The position numbers and the translations under genes are program-made. Below are positions 34,359 to 43,700 of a DNA stretch of 64,000 bases, piece by piece; the first letter of the stretch is position 1, and every line of letters begins with the position of its first letter. The DNA is from Glaciecola flavus (GTDB taxonomy: Bacteria; Pseudomonadota; Gammaproteobacteria; Enterobacterales; Alteromonadaceae), in NCBI RefSeq assembly GCF_042646125.1, contig NZ_JBHRSW010000029.1, positions 124,001 to 188,000 of the forward strand, written 5' to 3'. The notes beneath the pieces are model-generated. The model was not told where the DNA came from. It saw nothing but the letters and a program-made list of their open reading frames with translations, and did no database searches.

Positions 34359-35861
34359 ATGATGTGCAGTGGAAATACTTATAGAGAAGGAGCGCTGGTT
34401 GCTGAGGTCACGAAAATTTTAGAAGGCTTAAACAGTAAAATCCGAACTGAGGGTGTTCGAATTAGCGCGAGAAAAAGGAAAGGGTTTGTTTATATCGTCG
34501 AAGAGTTTTCCGAGTTAAAGATACCCAGCCAGGTTATCGAATGGTTGAATTACTTTTGTGTTAATAGTGAGGAGCTTCCATCACTAGACGAAATCAAACA
34601 ATTGACAACCGCTCTAGCTTTGCGCTCGATTAATAGTCCGCAGAAACTCGTTGATTATTGGTTAAAGGGTCAGACTTTAAGCACAAAAAGTAAACGGAAA
34701 TGTCTTAAAGTTGGGTTAGGAGAATTAGTCAAAAATGAAGAGACGTTACCATTACATCTGAAGTACTGGATAAATGGGCTTATGGAAAACTTGGGGAGTG
34801 CAGGAAAAAGTGAATACGAAGAATCAATCAAGAGGTTTAAGCCTTTGTCTAACGGAGCCGGCGTAAACAGCTTCATTGAAAGAAGTGGTGGATTAAGTAG
34901 ATCTCTAGAACGAACACTACATTTTAAGCGTTATCAAGGAAGTATTCCTGTAGAGGAACAAGATATTCTTTTTGTTCAGGATTTAGATGTTTGTTTGAAT
35001 ATCATCAATTCATTCATAAAACAGAAGCACTCAGAAAGAAAAACTAAAACCCCTTTGGACTTTTGTGTGCTTTGCTGGCGCAGAGTTAGACATAAACAGG
35101 AACGAGTTAACTCCTTGACTAAAGAGCGCCGAGATTCCAATTTTTACTGCTGGCTACATCACCCAAATAGGGAGAAGAACTTCTCAAAACAAACTCTTGA
35201 TGCATTAATTGCTGCTGTAAAAGCTGAAAAGCATGAATATGCCGATGAGCTGGTACGTTTTGAAGCTGGTGAAATGAGCGATAGTTCCAGACACAATCAT
35301 TTAACCAAGTGGCTCAAGTCTTTTTCGCCCAAATCCCAACTATTAACTTTACACTCAATACCCAAAGAGAATTGGTTAGAGTTATCTGAACGAATATATG
35401 TCGAGTGTTCTGATTTGTACCCAACTGTATATGAGAAGATCAAAGATATTCCTCCACTTAACTCATCTAATTTCCCCGAATGGTTTTTCAAAGTACTCGA
35501 TAGACTAGATGAATCTAAAGATAAGAAAGAAAGAATTTACTGGCAAACTTATGGGGTGAAAGAGTGGACGACGTTCGATGGGCCATCAGTTGAAGGTTGG
35601 AAGGTGCTTTTGCAAATATTTCGTCGATATGAGGCCAACCATTATATTATGAATCGAGCGCGTCCCAGGGGACCCCAAAAAAGCGGTCCTCGGCCTACAC
35701 CCCTTAAAAAACAAATTGAAAAAGAAATCAAATTACACCTGAACAAATATGGGAAGGTGAAAACAGGGGTGATAGTTTCTAAACTTGAAACAAGTCGTAA
35801 ATCTGTAGCTGCTGTGAAGAAGGAGCTAGGTTTGAATGTAAAAAGAGCAGATCCTAGTTAA
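34359..35861 (+). CDS. Unrecognised 500-residue island protein with Cys/His cluster
   Basis: Soluble, basic and Lys/Arg-rich. A CVLCWRR...YCWLHHP arrangement (about residues 238-270) has CxxC followed by CxxH spacing, suggesting a zinc-binding module. The C-terminal ~60 residues contain a Pro/Arg-rich linker (RARPRGPQKSGPRPTP), then a helical segment (VIVSKLETSRKSVAAVKKEL) that looks like an HTH. Together these suggest a DNA-binding protein, perhaps a regulator or replication initiator for the excised element, but I do not recognise the family. It is the last gene before the right attachment site and divergent from the mobilization operon. The start may be either of two adjacent ATGs. Confidence 0.7.
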   Translation: MMCSGNTYREGALVAEVTKILEGLNSKIRTEGVRISARKRKGFVYIVEEFSELKIPSQVIEWLNYFCVNSEELPSLDEIKQLTTALALRSINSPQKLVDYWLKGQTLSTKSKRKCLKVGLGELVKNEETLPLHLKYWINGLMENLGSAGKSEYEESIKRFKPLSNGAGVNSFIERSGGLSRSLERTLHFKRYQGSIPVEEQDILFVQDLDVCLNIINSFIKQKHSERKTKTPLDFCVLCWRRVRHKQERVNSLTKERRDSNFYCWLHHPNREKNFSKQTLDALIAAVKAEKHEYADELVRFEAGEMSDSSRHNHLTKWLKSFSPKSQLLTLHSIPKENWLELSERIYVECSDLYPTVYEKIKDIPPLNSSNFPEWFFKVLDRLDESKDKKERIYWQTYGVKEWTTFDGPSVEGWKVLLQIFRRYEANHYIMNRARPRGPQKSGPRPTPLKKQIEKEIKLHLNKYGKVKTGVIVSKLETSRKSVAAVKKELGLNVKRADPS

Positions 35862-35944
35862 AGATAACCCCAGAAGGGTACAATAAGGAGTATAATTTAA
35901 TTATAAAAAATTAAAATGCTGTTTTATATGGTTATTTAGTAGTT

Positions 35945-35961
35945 TGGGCGGCATGATGTAA
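35945..35961 (+). other. Island attachment site, distal copy (attR)
   Basis: Exact second copy of the 17-bp groEL 3' end, including the TAA. It stands alone with no groEL sequence before it, as expected for the right junction of an element inserted by site-specific recombination. Confidence 0.88.
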
Positions 35962-36013
35962 GGGTTTTTCCCCTGCGTTTTAGCCCAGTTAGCTAAAAGC
36001 CAAAACACTGGAA

Positions 36014-36040
36014 AGCCCAAGCATTTGCTTGGGCTCTCTT
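36014..36040 (+). terminator. Rho-independent terminator, probably the original groEL one
   Basis: AGCCCAAGC / GCTTGGGCT (9 bp) around ATTT, followed by CTCTTTT. It lies about 50 bp past the distal attachment copy. It would stand about 65 bp after groEL if the island were removed. Confidence 0.85.
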
Positions 36041-36362
36041 TTATTTATACCCAAGCAATATTGATAAACTGGGATGGTTTGCGTTTTTTCTAACGTTTTC
36101 AGTATAAAAGCGGAATAGTCTCTAAACGTCTCTTTTGTGCGTATGGCCGACCGCCTCACTAATTTTACTAAACAAAAAATTACACGAAAACGGAAGATAA
36201 TACGTATTTGGTAGCCCTTTTCTGCCGATGTCATAATTTGACGTGTTTTTGGCGGGGTTATTTTCTTTCTATTTTCGACAAACTGTTGATTGTCAGTACC
36301 TTGTCTTCAGGAGTCGATTAAAGATTAATTGCGCTTAGAAACTCAACACCAAATATGATACA

Positions 36363-36388
36363 TTAAATCATCATTAATGATGATTTAA
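36363..36388. promoter_or_regulatory. 26-bp perfect palindrome, vapBC operator
   Basis: Each half is TTAAATCATCATT; the whole reads the same on both strands. It ends 11 bp before the vapB start, next to AGAAGG. Antitoxins of this family bind palindromes in their own promoter, so autoregulation is likely. Confidence 0.75.
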
Positions 36389-36399
36389 GAAGGTTTTAT

Positions 36400-36591
36400 A
36401 TGAGAACGACTATCAGTATAGAAGATGAGCTTTTTGAACAGGCTGCACAGTTTTGCCCGCCAAACAGTGATAAGGCAAGTGTGATTCGAGAAGCCATGCA
36501 AACTTTTGTGAGATTACAGGCTGCAAAACGCCTTGCGACATTGGGTGGAGAAAATCCAGAAATGGAAGATATACCGAGACGCTTAGGTTAA
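36400..36591 (+). CDS. vapB: VapB-type antitoxin
   Basis: 63 residues. The N-terminal MRTTISIEDELFEQAAQF is the ribbon-helix-helix (DUF2191-like) DNA-binding part; the C-terminal 30 residues, ending in MEDIPRRLG, would wrap the toxin. It is followed after 3 bp by a PIN-domain gene. It neutralises the toxin and, with it, should repress the operon through the palindrome upstream. It lies just outside the groEL island, so it is not part of that element as bounded here. Confidence 0.85.
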   Translation: MRTTISIEDELFEQAAQFCPPNSDKASVIREAMQTFVRLQAAKRLATLGGENPEMEDIPRRLG

Positions 36592-36594
36592 ATC

Positions 36595-36957
36595 GTGGTT
36601 TTGGTAGATACTTCAGTTTGGGTAGCTCATTTCAAATATGCCAATGATGCTTTGATAGATTTATTAAAATCAGATGATGTTTGCTGTCACCCATTGATAA
36701 TTGCAGAGCTGGCCTGCGGAACTCCCCCACAACCACGAGATAAGACATTGAGAGACTTATCTCTGTTAAGGACTGCAACTATTGCAACCATGCAAGAAAT
36801 TTTGACCTTCATAGAACAGCGAACACTCTACGGTAAGGGATGCGGGTACGTCGATATTGCTATACTTGCATCAGCATTGTTGTCAAAGGAAACAAAACTG
36901 TGGACCCTAGATAAACGCCTTTCAAAACTTGCTGAAGAGTGCAATATCAACTATTGA
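36595..36957 (+). CDS. vapC: VapC-type PIN-domain toxin
   Basis: 120 residues, GTG start. PIN-domain acidic residues are visible: D5 in VLVDTSVWV, the Glu in IIAELACGTP, and the Asp residues in GYVDIAILAS and WTLDKRLSKL. Such toxins are Mg-dependent ribonucleases, often cutting tRNA or rRNA loops. The full catalytic set is present, so it looks functional. It is coupled to vapB. Confidence 0.87.
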   Translation: MVLVDTSVWVAHFKYANDALIDLLKSDDVCCHPLIIAELACGTPPQPRDKTLRDLSLLRTATIATMQEILTFIEQRTLYGKGCGYVDIAILASALLSKETKLWTLDKRLSKLAEECNINY

Positions 36958-37080
36958 TAGCACCTACCTTGAATAATTGCTCTTTATCTGAACCAAGCTA
37001 ACCAAACACTCCCTAGTATTCTCTCTCGGTATCCGATAATATAAGTAGATAAATGTTATGTTATAACAACAAGAGTAAGC

Positions 37081-37818
37081 GTGAGTAATAACGATAGTAA
37101 ACAAGCTTTAATTGAAGCAAAATCTCTCAGTGTCCAGATAAAAAATACCACCATTTTAAAACAGCTTAACTTCAGTGTTGCCGCTGGTGAAATCTATGCC
37201 TTGTTGGGCGGTAATGGAGCGGGTAAATCGACGACCCTAAAAACCTTTTTGGGTTTTAACAAGCCAAGCAGCGGTAATGCAATTATCGACGGTCGGGAAG
37301 TGAGCACTGCACTTGATTATGTGCGCGGTAAAACAGCTTATTTACCTGAGTCGGCAACGCTTTATCCACACTTATCGGCGCGAGAAAACGTTGCGTATTT
37401 TTTGTCTTTAGCTGATATTAAGTTTACTCACGACGATATCGACCAGGCGTTTAACAAGGTGGCGTTGCAGAATGATGCTTGGGAGCGCCCCTTGCAAACT
37501 TATTCAAAGGGCATGCGTCAAAAAACAGCTATTGCTTTGGCCCTGTTACGTGAAGCGCCTATTTTCTTTTTGGATGAGCCGACTTCAGGCCTTGATCCCG
37601 TTGCGATTGATGAATTTAATCAATTAGTCAGTGAGCTAGCCTCAAACGGCGCAACCATACTTATGGTTACCCACGATGTCTATGGTGCTTGTCAGGTAGC
37701 GAATCGAATTGGTCTGTTGCGTAGCGGTGAACTTGTTGGGGAATACGAAGCGCCTGCTGGCGGACGCATTGATACTGAGCAAGTTCATACGGCGTTTGCT
37801 GCAAGAGAAATGGGGTAG
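37081..37818 (+). CDS. ABC-2 exporter ATP-binding protein
   Basis: 245-residue ATPase with Walker A LGGNGAGKSTTLK, signature YSKGMRQKTA, Walker B FFLDEPTSGLDP and the H-loop MVTHD. The family is that of CcmA/NosF/GldA-type ATPases that drive two-component ABC-2 membrane exporters. The start is GTG at 37081 behind AAGAGTAAG; a purine-rich leader rather than a perfect Shine-Dalgarno. It is followed after 2 bp by the first permease. The substrate is unknown. Confidence 0.92.
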   Translation: MSNNDSKQALIEAKSLSVQIKNTTILKQLNFSVAAGEIYALLGGNGAGKSTTLKTFLGFNKPSSGNAIIDGREVSTALDYVRGKTAYLPESATLYPHLSARENVAYFLSLADIKFTHDDIDQAFNKVALQNDAWERPLQTYSKGMRQKTAIALALLREAPIFFLDEPTSGLDPVAIDEFNQLVSELASNGATILMVTHDVYGACQVANRIGLLRSGELVGEYEAPAGGRIDTEQVHTAFAAREMG

Positions 37819-37820
37819 GC

Positions 37821-39263
37821 ATGGTGAGTCTTTCTGCGATTTCAGCGGTAGCAAAGGATGAATGGCGATATTGGCAACGTTCAAAATTGGCTGTTTCTGT
37901 ACTCATCATTGGATTATTACTCACCGTCTCGTCAGTCATTGTGACGCTAGTGAATATGCATGCGCTCAGCCATGAACGGTCGTCTTTACAAAACACAGCA
38001 GAAGAGACCTTTGTTGATCAGCCGGATAGACACCCTCACCGCATGGTGCACTATGGTCACTACGCATTTAGAGTGCCTGCGCCACTGAGTATTTTAGATC
38101 CGGGGGTTGATGCATATACTGGCAACTCGGTCTTTCTTGAAGGGCATCGCCAGAACAGCGCGATGTTTGCAGAGCAAAAACAAGGCACGGGGCTAACAAG
38201 TTTAGGTAGTTTATCTCCTGCTTTTGTTGTGCAAGTTTTAGCGCCATTGTTGCTGATACTGATAGCGTACAGCTCGATGAGTAGAGAAAAAGAGTCACAA
38301 ACATTGTCGTTTATTCTCTCGCAGGGTACGTCGATATACACCCTCTTATTGGGGAAAAGACTGGCTCTCCTTTCAGTTGTCGCGTTAATTCTACTACCGC
38401 TCGCACTAGCTGGCATTTTTGCCATGGTGCAGGGAGAAAGCGCGATCATTGTTGCTAGTTTTTTACTGGCGTATTTTATGTATTTGTCAGTTTGGGCCTT
38501 GATTGTGTTGTTTGTGTCAGCTGTGTTTTCTAAGAACAGCGAAAGCTTTACAGCCTTGGCGTTTATCTGGATTTTGTTATGCATTGCAATGCCTAGGATA
38601 GCCAGTAGCACGGCATCGACAGTATCACCCTCGCAAGGCAAGCTTGAAACTGATTTTGCTGTATTGGCAGAGCTGCGCAAATTGGGTGATGGACACAATG
38701 CAAACGATCCTGCTTTTGCTAAGTTAAAAGCCTCTTTGCTTGAAAAATACGAGGTAGATAGTGTAGAGGAACTTCCCGTTAACTTTAGAGGTATTGTTGC
38801 CAGCACCTCTGAAGCTGAATTAACAGAGGTGCTCAATCGATTTGCAGAGCAAAGCATGCAAGAAGAATTGTCACAAACCCATATCGCACGCAATTTTGGT
38901 TGGTTATCACCAATGGTGGCGATTCGCGCACTCTCGATGATAAATGCAGGCACCAGTATTGAAACGCATCACCGATTTATGAGAGAAGCAGAAACCCTAC
39001 GGTTTAATTTTGTGCAATCGTTGAATCAAGTGCATGTCGAACAACTAAGCTACAAGGACGACATTAACCGTAACAAGGGCGAAGATGCGTGGGAAAAAGC
39101 CAAGGTCAGTGCAGAAAACTGGCAAGTCATTCGTGATTTTACTTTCGAAACAGATACGGCCTCTACGCGCTTGGAAAGAAGCACATCAGGCTTTTTGCAA
39201 TTATTACTTTGGGCGGGGGTTTTAGTAGTAAGTATTCGCGTACTCGGGGAGCGTACATCATGA
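37821..39263 (+). CDS. ABC-2 type permease (DUF3526-like), first subunit
   Basis: 480 residues. One N-terminal membrane helix (about 22-46) precedes a periplasmic stretch of about 85 residues; then come about five helices between 130 and 270, a long second soluble domain (about 275-440), and a last helix near the C-terminus (FLQLLLWAGVLVVSI). The YSSMSREKESQTLSFILSQG box after the third helix is typical of ABC-2 permeases. It overlaps the next permease by 4 bp (ATGA), so the two probably form a heterodimer. Confidence 0.85.
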   Translation: MVSLSAISAVAKDEWRYWQRSKLAVSVLIIGLLLTVSSVIVTLVNMHALSHERSSLQNTAEETFVDQPDRHPHRMVHYGHYAFRVPAPLSILDPGVDAYTGNSVFLEGHRQNSAMFAEQKQGTGLTSLGSLSPAFVVQVLAPLLLILIAYSSMSREKESQTLSFILSQGTSIYTLLLGKRLALLSVVALILLPLALAGIFAMVQGESAIIVASFLLAYFMYLSVWALIVLFVSAVFSKNSESFTALAFIWILLCIAMPRIASSTASTVSPSQGKLETDFAVLAELRKLGDGHNANDPAFAKLKASLLEKYEVDSVEELPVNFRGIVASTSEAELTEVLNRFAEQSMQEELSQTHIARNFGWLSPMVAIRALSMINAGTSIETHHRFMREAETLRFNFVQSLNQVHVEQLSYKDDINRNKGEDAWEKAKVSAENWQVIRDFTFETDTASTRLERSTSGFLQLLLWAGVLVVSIRVLGERTS

Positions 39264-40525
39264 CTTATGTGGCTGAACAACTTGCACGCGAATGGCGTTT
39301 TATGCTCTCTCAGCGTTATGTAATTGTGCTATTAGGATGCGCCCTACTTGTTTCGTCTTTTTCTGTGATTACCGGCATAACCGAAGTGAATCAACAACGT
39401 CAGACGATAGAGCGGTTAAAACAAGCGGATGCCATCGATCGCAAAGAAGCGCAAGATAAGCATGATGATGCTGGCTCACTGGCCTATTACACCTTTCATT
39501 TAACCTATTCTACCCCTTCCAATTTGGCTTTTGCTGCATTGGGTGAACGAGATGTTTACCCTTGGAAGCACCGTATCAGGATGTTGGCGCTTGAAGGGCA
39601 AATTTATGAAAGTGATGCACAAAATCCAGAGTTAGCACAAATTGGCAAAATAGATTTTGTCTTTGTTATTAGTGCGCTGTCTCCCTTAATCATTATCTTA
39701 TTGTTTCACGATTTACTTGCCAGTGAGCGCAGCAGTGGACGCTATGACTTTGTCTTGAGTACGGCAAAATCACCGATGGCACTATGGGGTGCTCGTTCTG
39801 TCGTGCGATTTGTTTCTGTCTTTGTGAGTTTACTCTTGCCCTTTTTGCTAGGCGCAATTTACAGTGGCACTGCAATAGCTGACATAGTCATGGTAAGTCT
39901 TATGTGCCTGTTGTATTTACTATTTTGGCTGGCACTAAGTGTTTTCTTGGGTAGGCATTCCAGTAGTGCACCGAGGATCGCTTCTCGATTGATTGGCATT
40001 TGGGTGTTGTTGGCTTTTGTCTTACCTGTGTTGGGTGATTTAGTCATCAACAAAGGCGTGAAGTCACCAGAAGGCGGAGACATTTTGCTTGTGCAACGCG
40101 AAGCGGTGAATGATGCCTGGGATCTTCCTGTCGATACCACCATGCAAGCCTTTTTGGAAAAGCACCCTGAATATGCAGATTACAAAAACATTCAAACTAA
40201 GGGCTTTAAATGGTGGTGGTATTACGCCTTTCAACAAGTAGGCGATCAAACAGCCACCCCACTTTCTAAAGAGTACCGAGAAGCCGCGATGAAAAAACAA
40301 AGCTTTGCGACCTATGCGGCATTCGTTTCACCCCCCATGCTCTTGCAACGCGGTATGACTCGTTTGGCAAATACCGACGCTGCTGCAGCTTTCGCTTACG
40401 AAGCGCAAATACGTGAGTTTCATCAAGCGCTTAGACTATTTTATTACCCTAATCTGTTTTCTTCCAAGGATTTTGACAAGTCAAAGCTTGAGTCATTACC
40501 GCAATTTGAGTCAGTGATAAAGTGA
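39260..40525 (+). CDS. ABC-2 type permease (DUF3526-like), second subunit
   Basis: 421 residues from the ATG at 39260, which overlaps the previous stop; the longer frame begins inside the neighbour and is not used. The topology mirrors the first subunit: an N-terminal helix (about 20-42), a soluble loop of about 100 residues, a cluster of helices (about 135-275) with LLASERSSGRYDFVLSTAKS, and a C-terminal soluble domain. It completes a three-gene exporter unit. Downstream lies the truncated repeat C. Confidence 0.85.
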   Translation: MTYVAEQLAREWRFMLSQRYVIVLLGCALLVSSFSVITGITEVNQQRQTIERLKQADAIDRKEAQDKHDDAGSLAYYTFHLTYSTPSNLAFAALGERDVYPWKHRIRMLALEGQIYESDAQNPELAQIGKIDFVFVISALSPLIIILLFHDLLASERSSGRYDFVLSTAKSPMALWGARSVVRFVSVFVSLLLPFLLGAIYSGTAIADIVMVSLMCLLYLLFWLALSVFLGRHSSSAPRIASRLIGIWVLLAFVLPVLGDLVINKGVKSPEGGDILLVQREAVNDAWDLPVDTTMQAFLEKHPEYADYKNIQTKGFKWWWYYAFQQVGDQTATPLSKEYREAAMKKQSFATYAAFVSPPMLLQRGMTRLANTDAAAAFAYEAQIREFHQALRLFYYPNLFSSKDFDKSKLESLPQFESVIK

Positions 40526-40586
40526 CATAAATATCGTACATCGTTCCGGTAAGTGGGTGAATGTTGTTTTACCAATAAAAGCGGTA

Positions 40587-40650
40587 ATACTTGGACATCC
40601 CCCCTTTTGTCGCAAAACCGCTGCGATAAAAGAAGGGTATGTCCAAGTAT
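40587..40650. repeat. Collapsed repeat C, relative of elements A, B and D
   Basis: Outer arms ATACTTGGACAT (40587-40598) and its complement (40639-40650) are exact; the inner arms (CCCCCCTTTTGTCG / CGATAAAAGAAGGGT) pair imperfectly. The centre GTCGCAAAACCGCTGCGA matches element B read on the minus strand, but the two GGA-loop hairpins are missing. It looks like an internal-deletion copy. Confidence 0.7.
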
Positions 40651-40755
40651 AGTCTCCGTATTTTATATGTGAAATTAACATTCGCTTTACTTTAAGTTTT
40701 CAATTAATCTCGGTATTATCTTCGTTCAGATTTTCAGTAATGTTGGAGCGAAGTA

Positions 40756-43700
40756 TTGCCCGAACTTATCTACAGTCCAAAGCGTAAACTGTTTGTCTTA
40801 GGAGGCCTCTCTCTTTGTGGTATCGCTTTGGTCTTGATATGGGCGATGTTGTTTCCCGTTGATGGGATGTCAAGTGGCGGCCTGCCACGGTTTTTGGGTC
40901 GTTTTCATCCTTTAGCTTTACATTTTCCTGTAGTTTGTTTGTTACTGGCAGCGATTAGTGAAATAGCTGGTTTGCATATAAAAACACGCTTTTTTGCAAA
41001 AGTACGCTTTCCCATGTTGCTTGTCGGTGCGTTCAGTGCGGTGATTACTGTTATGCTCGGGCTAATGTTAGCCAGTACGGAAGGTCATCAGGGCGAGTTG
41101 ATTAGCCGCCATCGCGCAGGGGGCATAGTAGTCGCGGTATTGTCTTGCCTCACACTTCTGCTTTATTGCAGCGCTAAACACATGACTAAGTTTCGTTACT
41201 ATAAACACGCATACCGTTTCACATTGACTTGCTCTGTAGTTGCGATGATGTTGACTGCGCATGATGGAGGCAGTCTAGTGCATGGAGAAGGGTATTTAGC
41301 TGAACACGCCCCCGAGTTTTTGAAAAAAGTTTTACAGTCGAATAAGGCCGACAAATACGAGACAGAATCACACCAAAATCCGCAAAATTCCGACAAAGTG
41401 AGCGCCATCTCTTCGGCTGTATTGGATCGCTACGAACAAGAGCTTAGTCCTTTTATAAAAGCATACTGTGCGCGATGTCACGGTGCCGGAAAACAAGAAG
41501 CCAATGTTCGCTTGGATACACTTGACCCTGCATTTATGCAGTTTTCTAGTCAGTATGAATGGCAAAAAGTACTGGATGTGCTCGGTGCCCACAGAATGCC
41601 ACCAGACGACGCAAAACAACCTAGCGATGCTAAACGTGCGCAAGCTATCACATGGATCAGGGATGCGCTGCACGAGCATGCTTACGCTAAACGCGCCGAG
41701 CGAAAAGCATCTTCAATACGGCGATTAAGCCGTCGAGAACTAAACTACACCTATCAAGATTTGTTTGGCGTCGATGCTGACTTTGCGACGCATTTGCCTA
41801 GTGACGCTAAGTCTTTGCACGGATATGACACCGACGCAAATACCTTGCTTGTATCGATGTCTGATTTGAAGGCTTACCAGGAAATGGCGCGCCAGGCAGT
41901 TTCTCGATATGTCGAATTTGCCTCAAATGACAAACGCGATACAAAGCAGACTGATTACTATTTGGTGGAGATGGAAGACATATACCACTATTGCCGCTTA
42001 GAAGGAGACAAATTATCTTACGAGCGCGCACCAGCGCCCATGCCTTTTTATGCATTTGAGCAAGCTAAAATGGCAAGACAAAACAAGGTAGCGGAGTATC
42101 GATACCGTGACTATGGACCCTTACCATTTGGTCAAATACCTGTTGGTGATGTCAGAGGATTGGGTGAAGGGAGAGGGTTTGCACGAGCACATGAACAGTT
42201 TATGTTAATCAAAACTCGCCATCGTGTGGGAGAAGTTGTAGTCAATGTTCACTCTGCGACAACAGGTGACAGCAGTGGTAAGGGCAGCCGACCAAAATTA
42301 CGCGTTGAAGCCGGTTGGCGTAAGGAGCAAAGTTTACGGGTCAAAGTCGTCGGGGAAGACGATATCACGGCGCCATTGTCTTCACCGCAACAAAGTGAGT
42401 TCAGATTTAGGCTGGAAGATGTTGTTGCACCCGCCAGCGCTACATTCTATGACGAAAACAGTGAGTACAATTGGTTGTTATTGGTGTTTTCCAACTATGC
42501 TAGGCATGAAAAAGGCGCGTTAGGCGGCTCCATTTACGGGCAGATTGATATGAATTTGGCGTCGGCACAACACGTTGTGCCAACATTTATCACCCAAGCT
42601 GCGAACGCAAAAGCGTCACAAGCCCAAGCTGAAAAAGCGTGGCGCGAGGCGCAACTGCCCGTTCTTAAATTGGATGCTGTCGAAATCAGTATTACACCTG
42701 TGCAAGAAGACCAGAGTTCTCCTTTTGTTATTCCCGCAATTGCGGGCATGAGTGAACAAGAAGAGCGTAAATTAGTTGAACAATCCTTGAAAAAGTTTTT
42801 AGAACGCGCATTCAGAAGATTGGTCAGCACTACAGAGTTGGCGGATTATTTTGGCTTGTACAAAGACCTGCGTCGACAAGGCGATAGTTTTAAAACGGCC
42901 TTAAGGGAAACACTTGCTGCCTCACTTATCTCACCCGAATTTTTGTACATCGGTTTTCCAACAAGCATACAAGGCAACGAGCAACCTGCTATGCAGAACG
43001 TCAGCTATCCCCTTGATCATGAAAATCATGCGAATAGCGCTTCAAGTGAAGAAAAGAACAATTACAGTCACCAAGTGCTTGCCTCAAAGCTTTCTTACTT
43101 TTTATGGTCCTCGATGCCTGATAAACGATTGCGACAGTTGGCGCACGAGGGCAGATTAAATGATCCCTATGTGCTGTCAACAGAAGTAGACAGAATGTTA
43201 GATGATCCGAAATCTCGACGCATGAGTGCTGATTTTGTCAAACAATGGTTACAGCTGGATAAGTTCGATAATATCACCGTTGCGGGAGACAAATTTCCAG
43301 AATACGGTGACGAATTGGGACAATCCATGATTCAGCAATCGATATTGCGATTTCAGGACAATTTTCATCAAAACCAAGATGCTCGAAAATTGTATTTTTC
43401 AGACCATATGATCCTCAATAAAGTGCTCGCCCGACACTATGGTATTGAAAATTTTGAAAGTGGTGAATTTGATAGAGTAACACTGCCAAACACAGATGAT
43501 AGTGATTGGATACCACCTAATCTTGGCTTGATGACCCATGCCAGTGTGTTGACCATTAATTCTGATGGTGAAGATTCTCATCCCATTAAGCGAGGCGTTT
43601 GGCTATTGGAGCGTGTTTTTAATGAGCCACCCCCTCCACCACCACCCTCTGTACCGGATTTAGACCCGAATAACCCCTTGTTGGCGGGTTTGAGTTTAAA

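Larger units (their letters stand above)
20151..35961. mobile_element. Integrative mobilizable element inserted in groEL 3' end
   Basis: About 15.8 kb bounded by a 17-bp direct repeat derived from groEL. Cargo in order: P4-type integrase; unknown gene; HNH protein; nuclease-like protein; type III Res and Mod; AlpA-like HTH; MobF relaxase; TraD/TrwB coupling protein; ribbon-helix-helix protein; small Cys protein; a second AlpA-like HTH; and an unknown 500-residue protein. No VirB-type mating-pair proteins are present, so self-transfer is unlikely and mobilization by a helper is inferred. The plus-strand genes sit at the two edges and the whole interior block reads leftward. Confidence 0.85.
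35962..36399. other. Gap between island end and vapBC
   Basis: 438 bp without a convincing gene. It contains the terminator at 36014-36040 and, at its right end, the vapBC palindrome. The only long open frame (minus strand, 35989-36234) runs through the terminator and has no domain, so it is not called. The first part should be the original DNA downstream of groEL. Confidence 0.6.

Noticed and set aside
35989..36234. 81-residue minus-strand open frame between the island and vapBC
   Set aside because: Reads through a strong terminator hairpin, no recognisable domain, poor start.
38060..38953. 297-residue minus-strand open frame opposite the first ABC permease
   Set aside because: Antisense to a gene with clear membrane topology and operon context; Ser/Ala-rich composition typical of a shadow frame.
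43630..43665. Run of seven prolines in the DUF1592 protein as a frameshift artefact
   Set aside because: The frame continues with the expected DUF1588/DUF1585 motifs and the second heme site on the far side.
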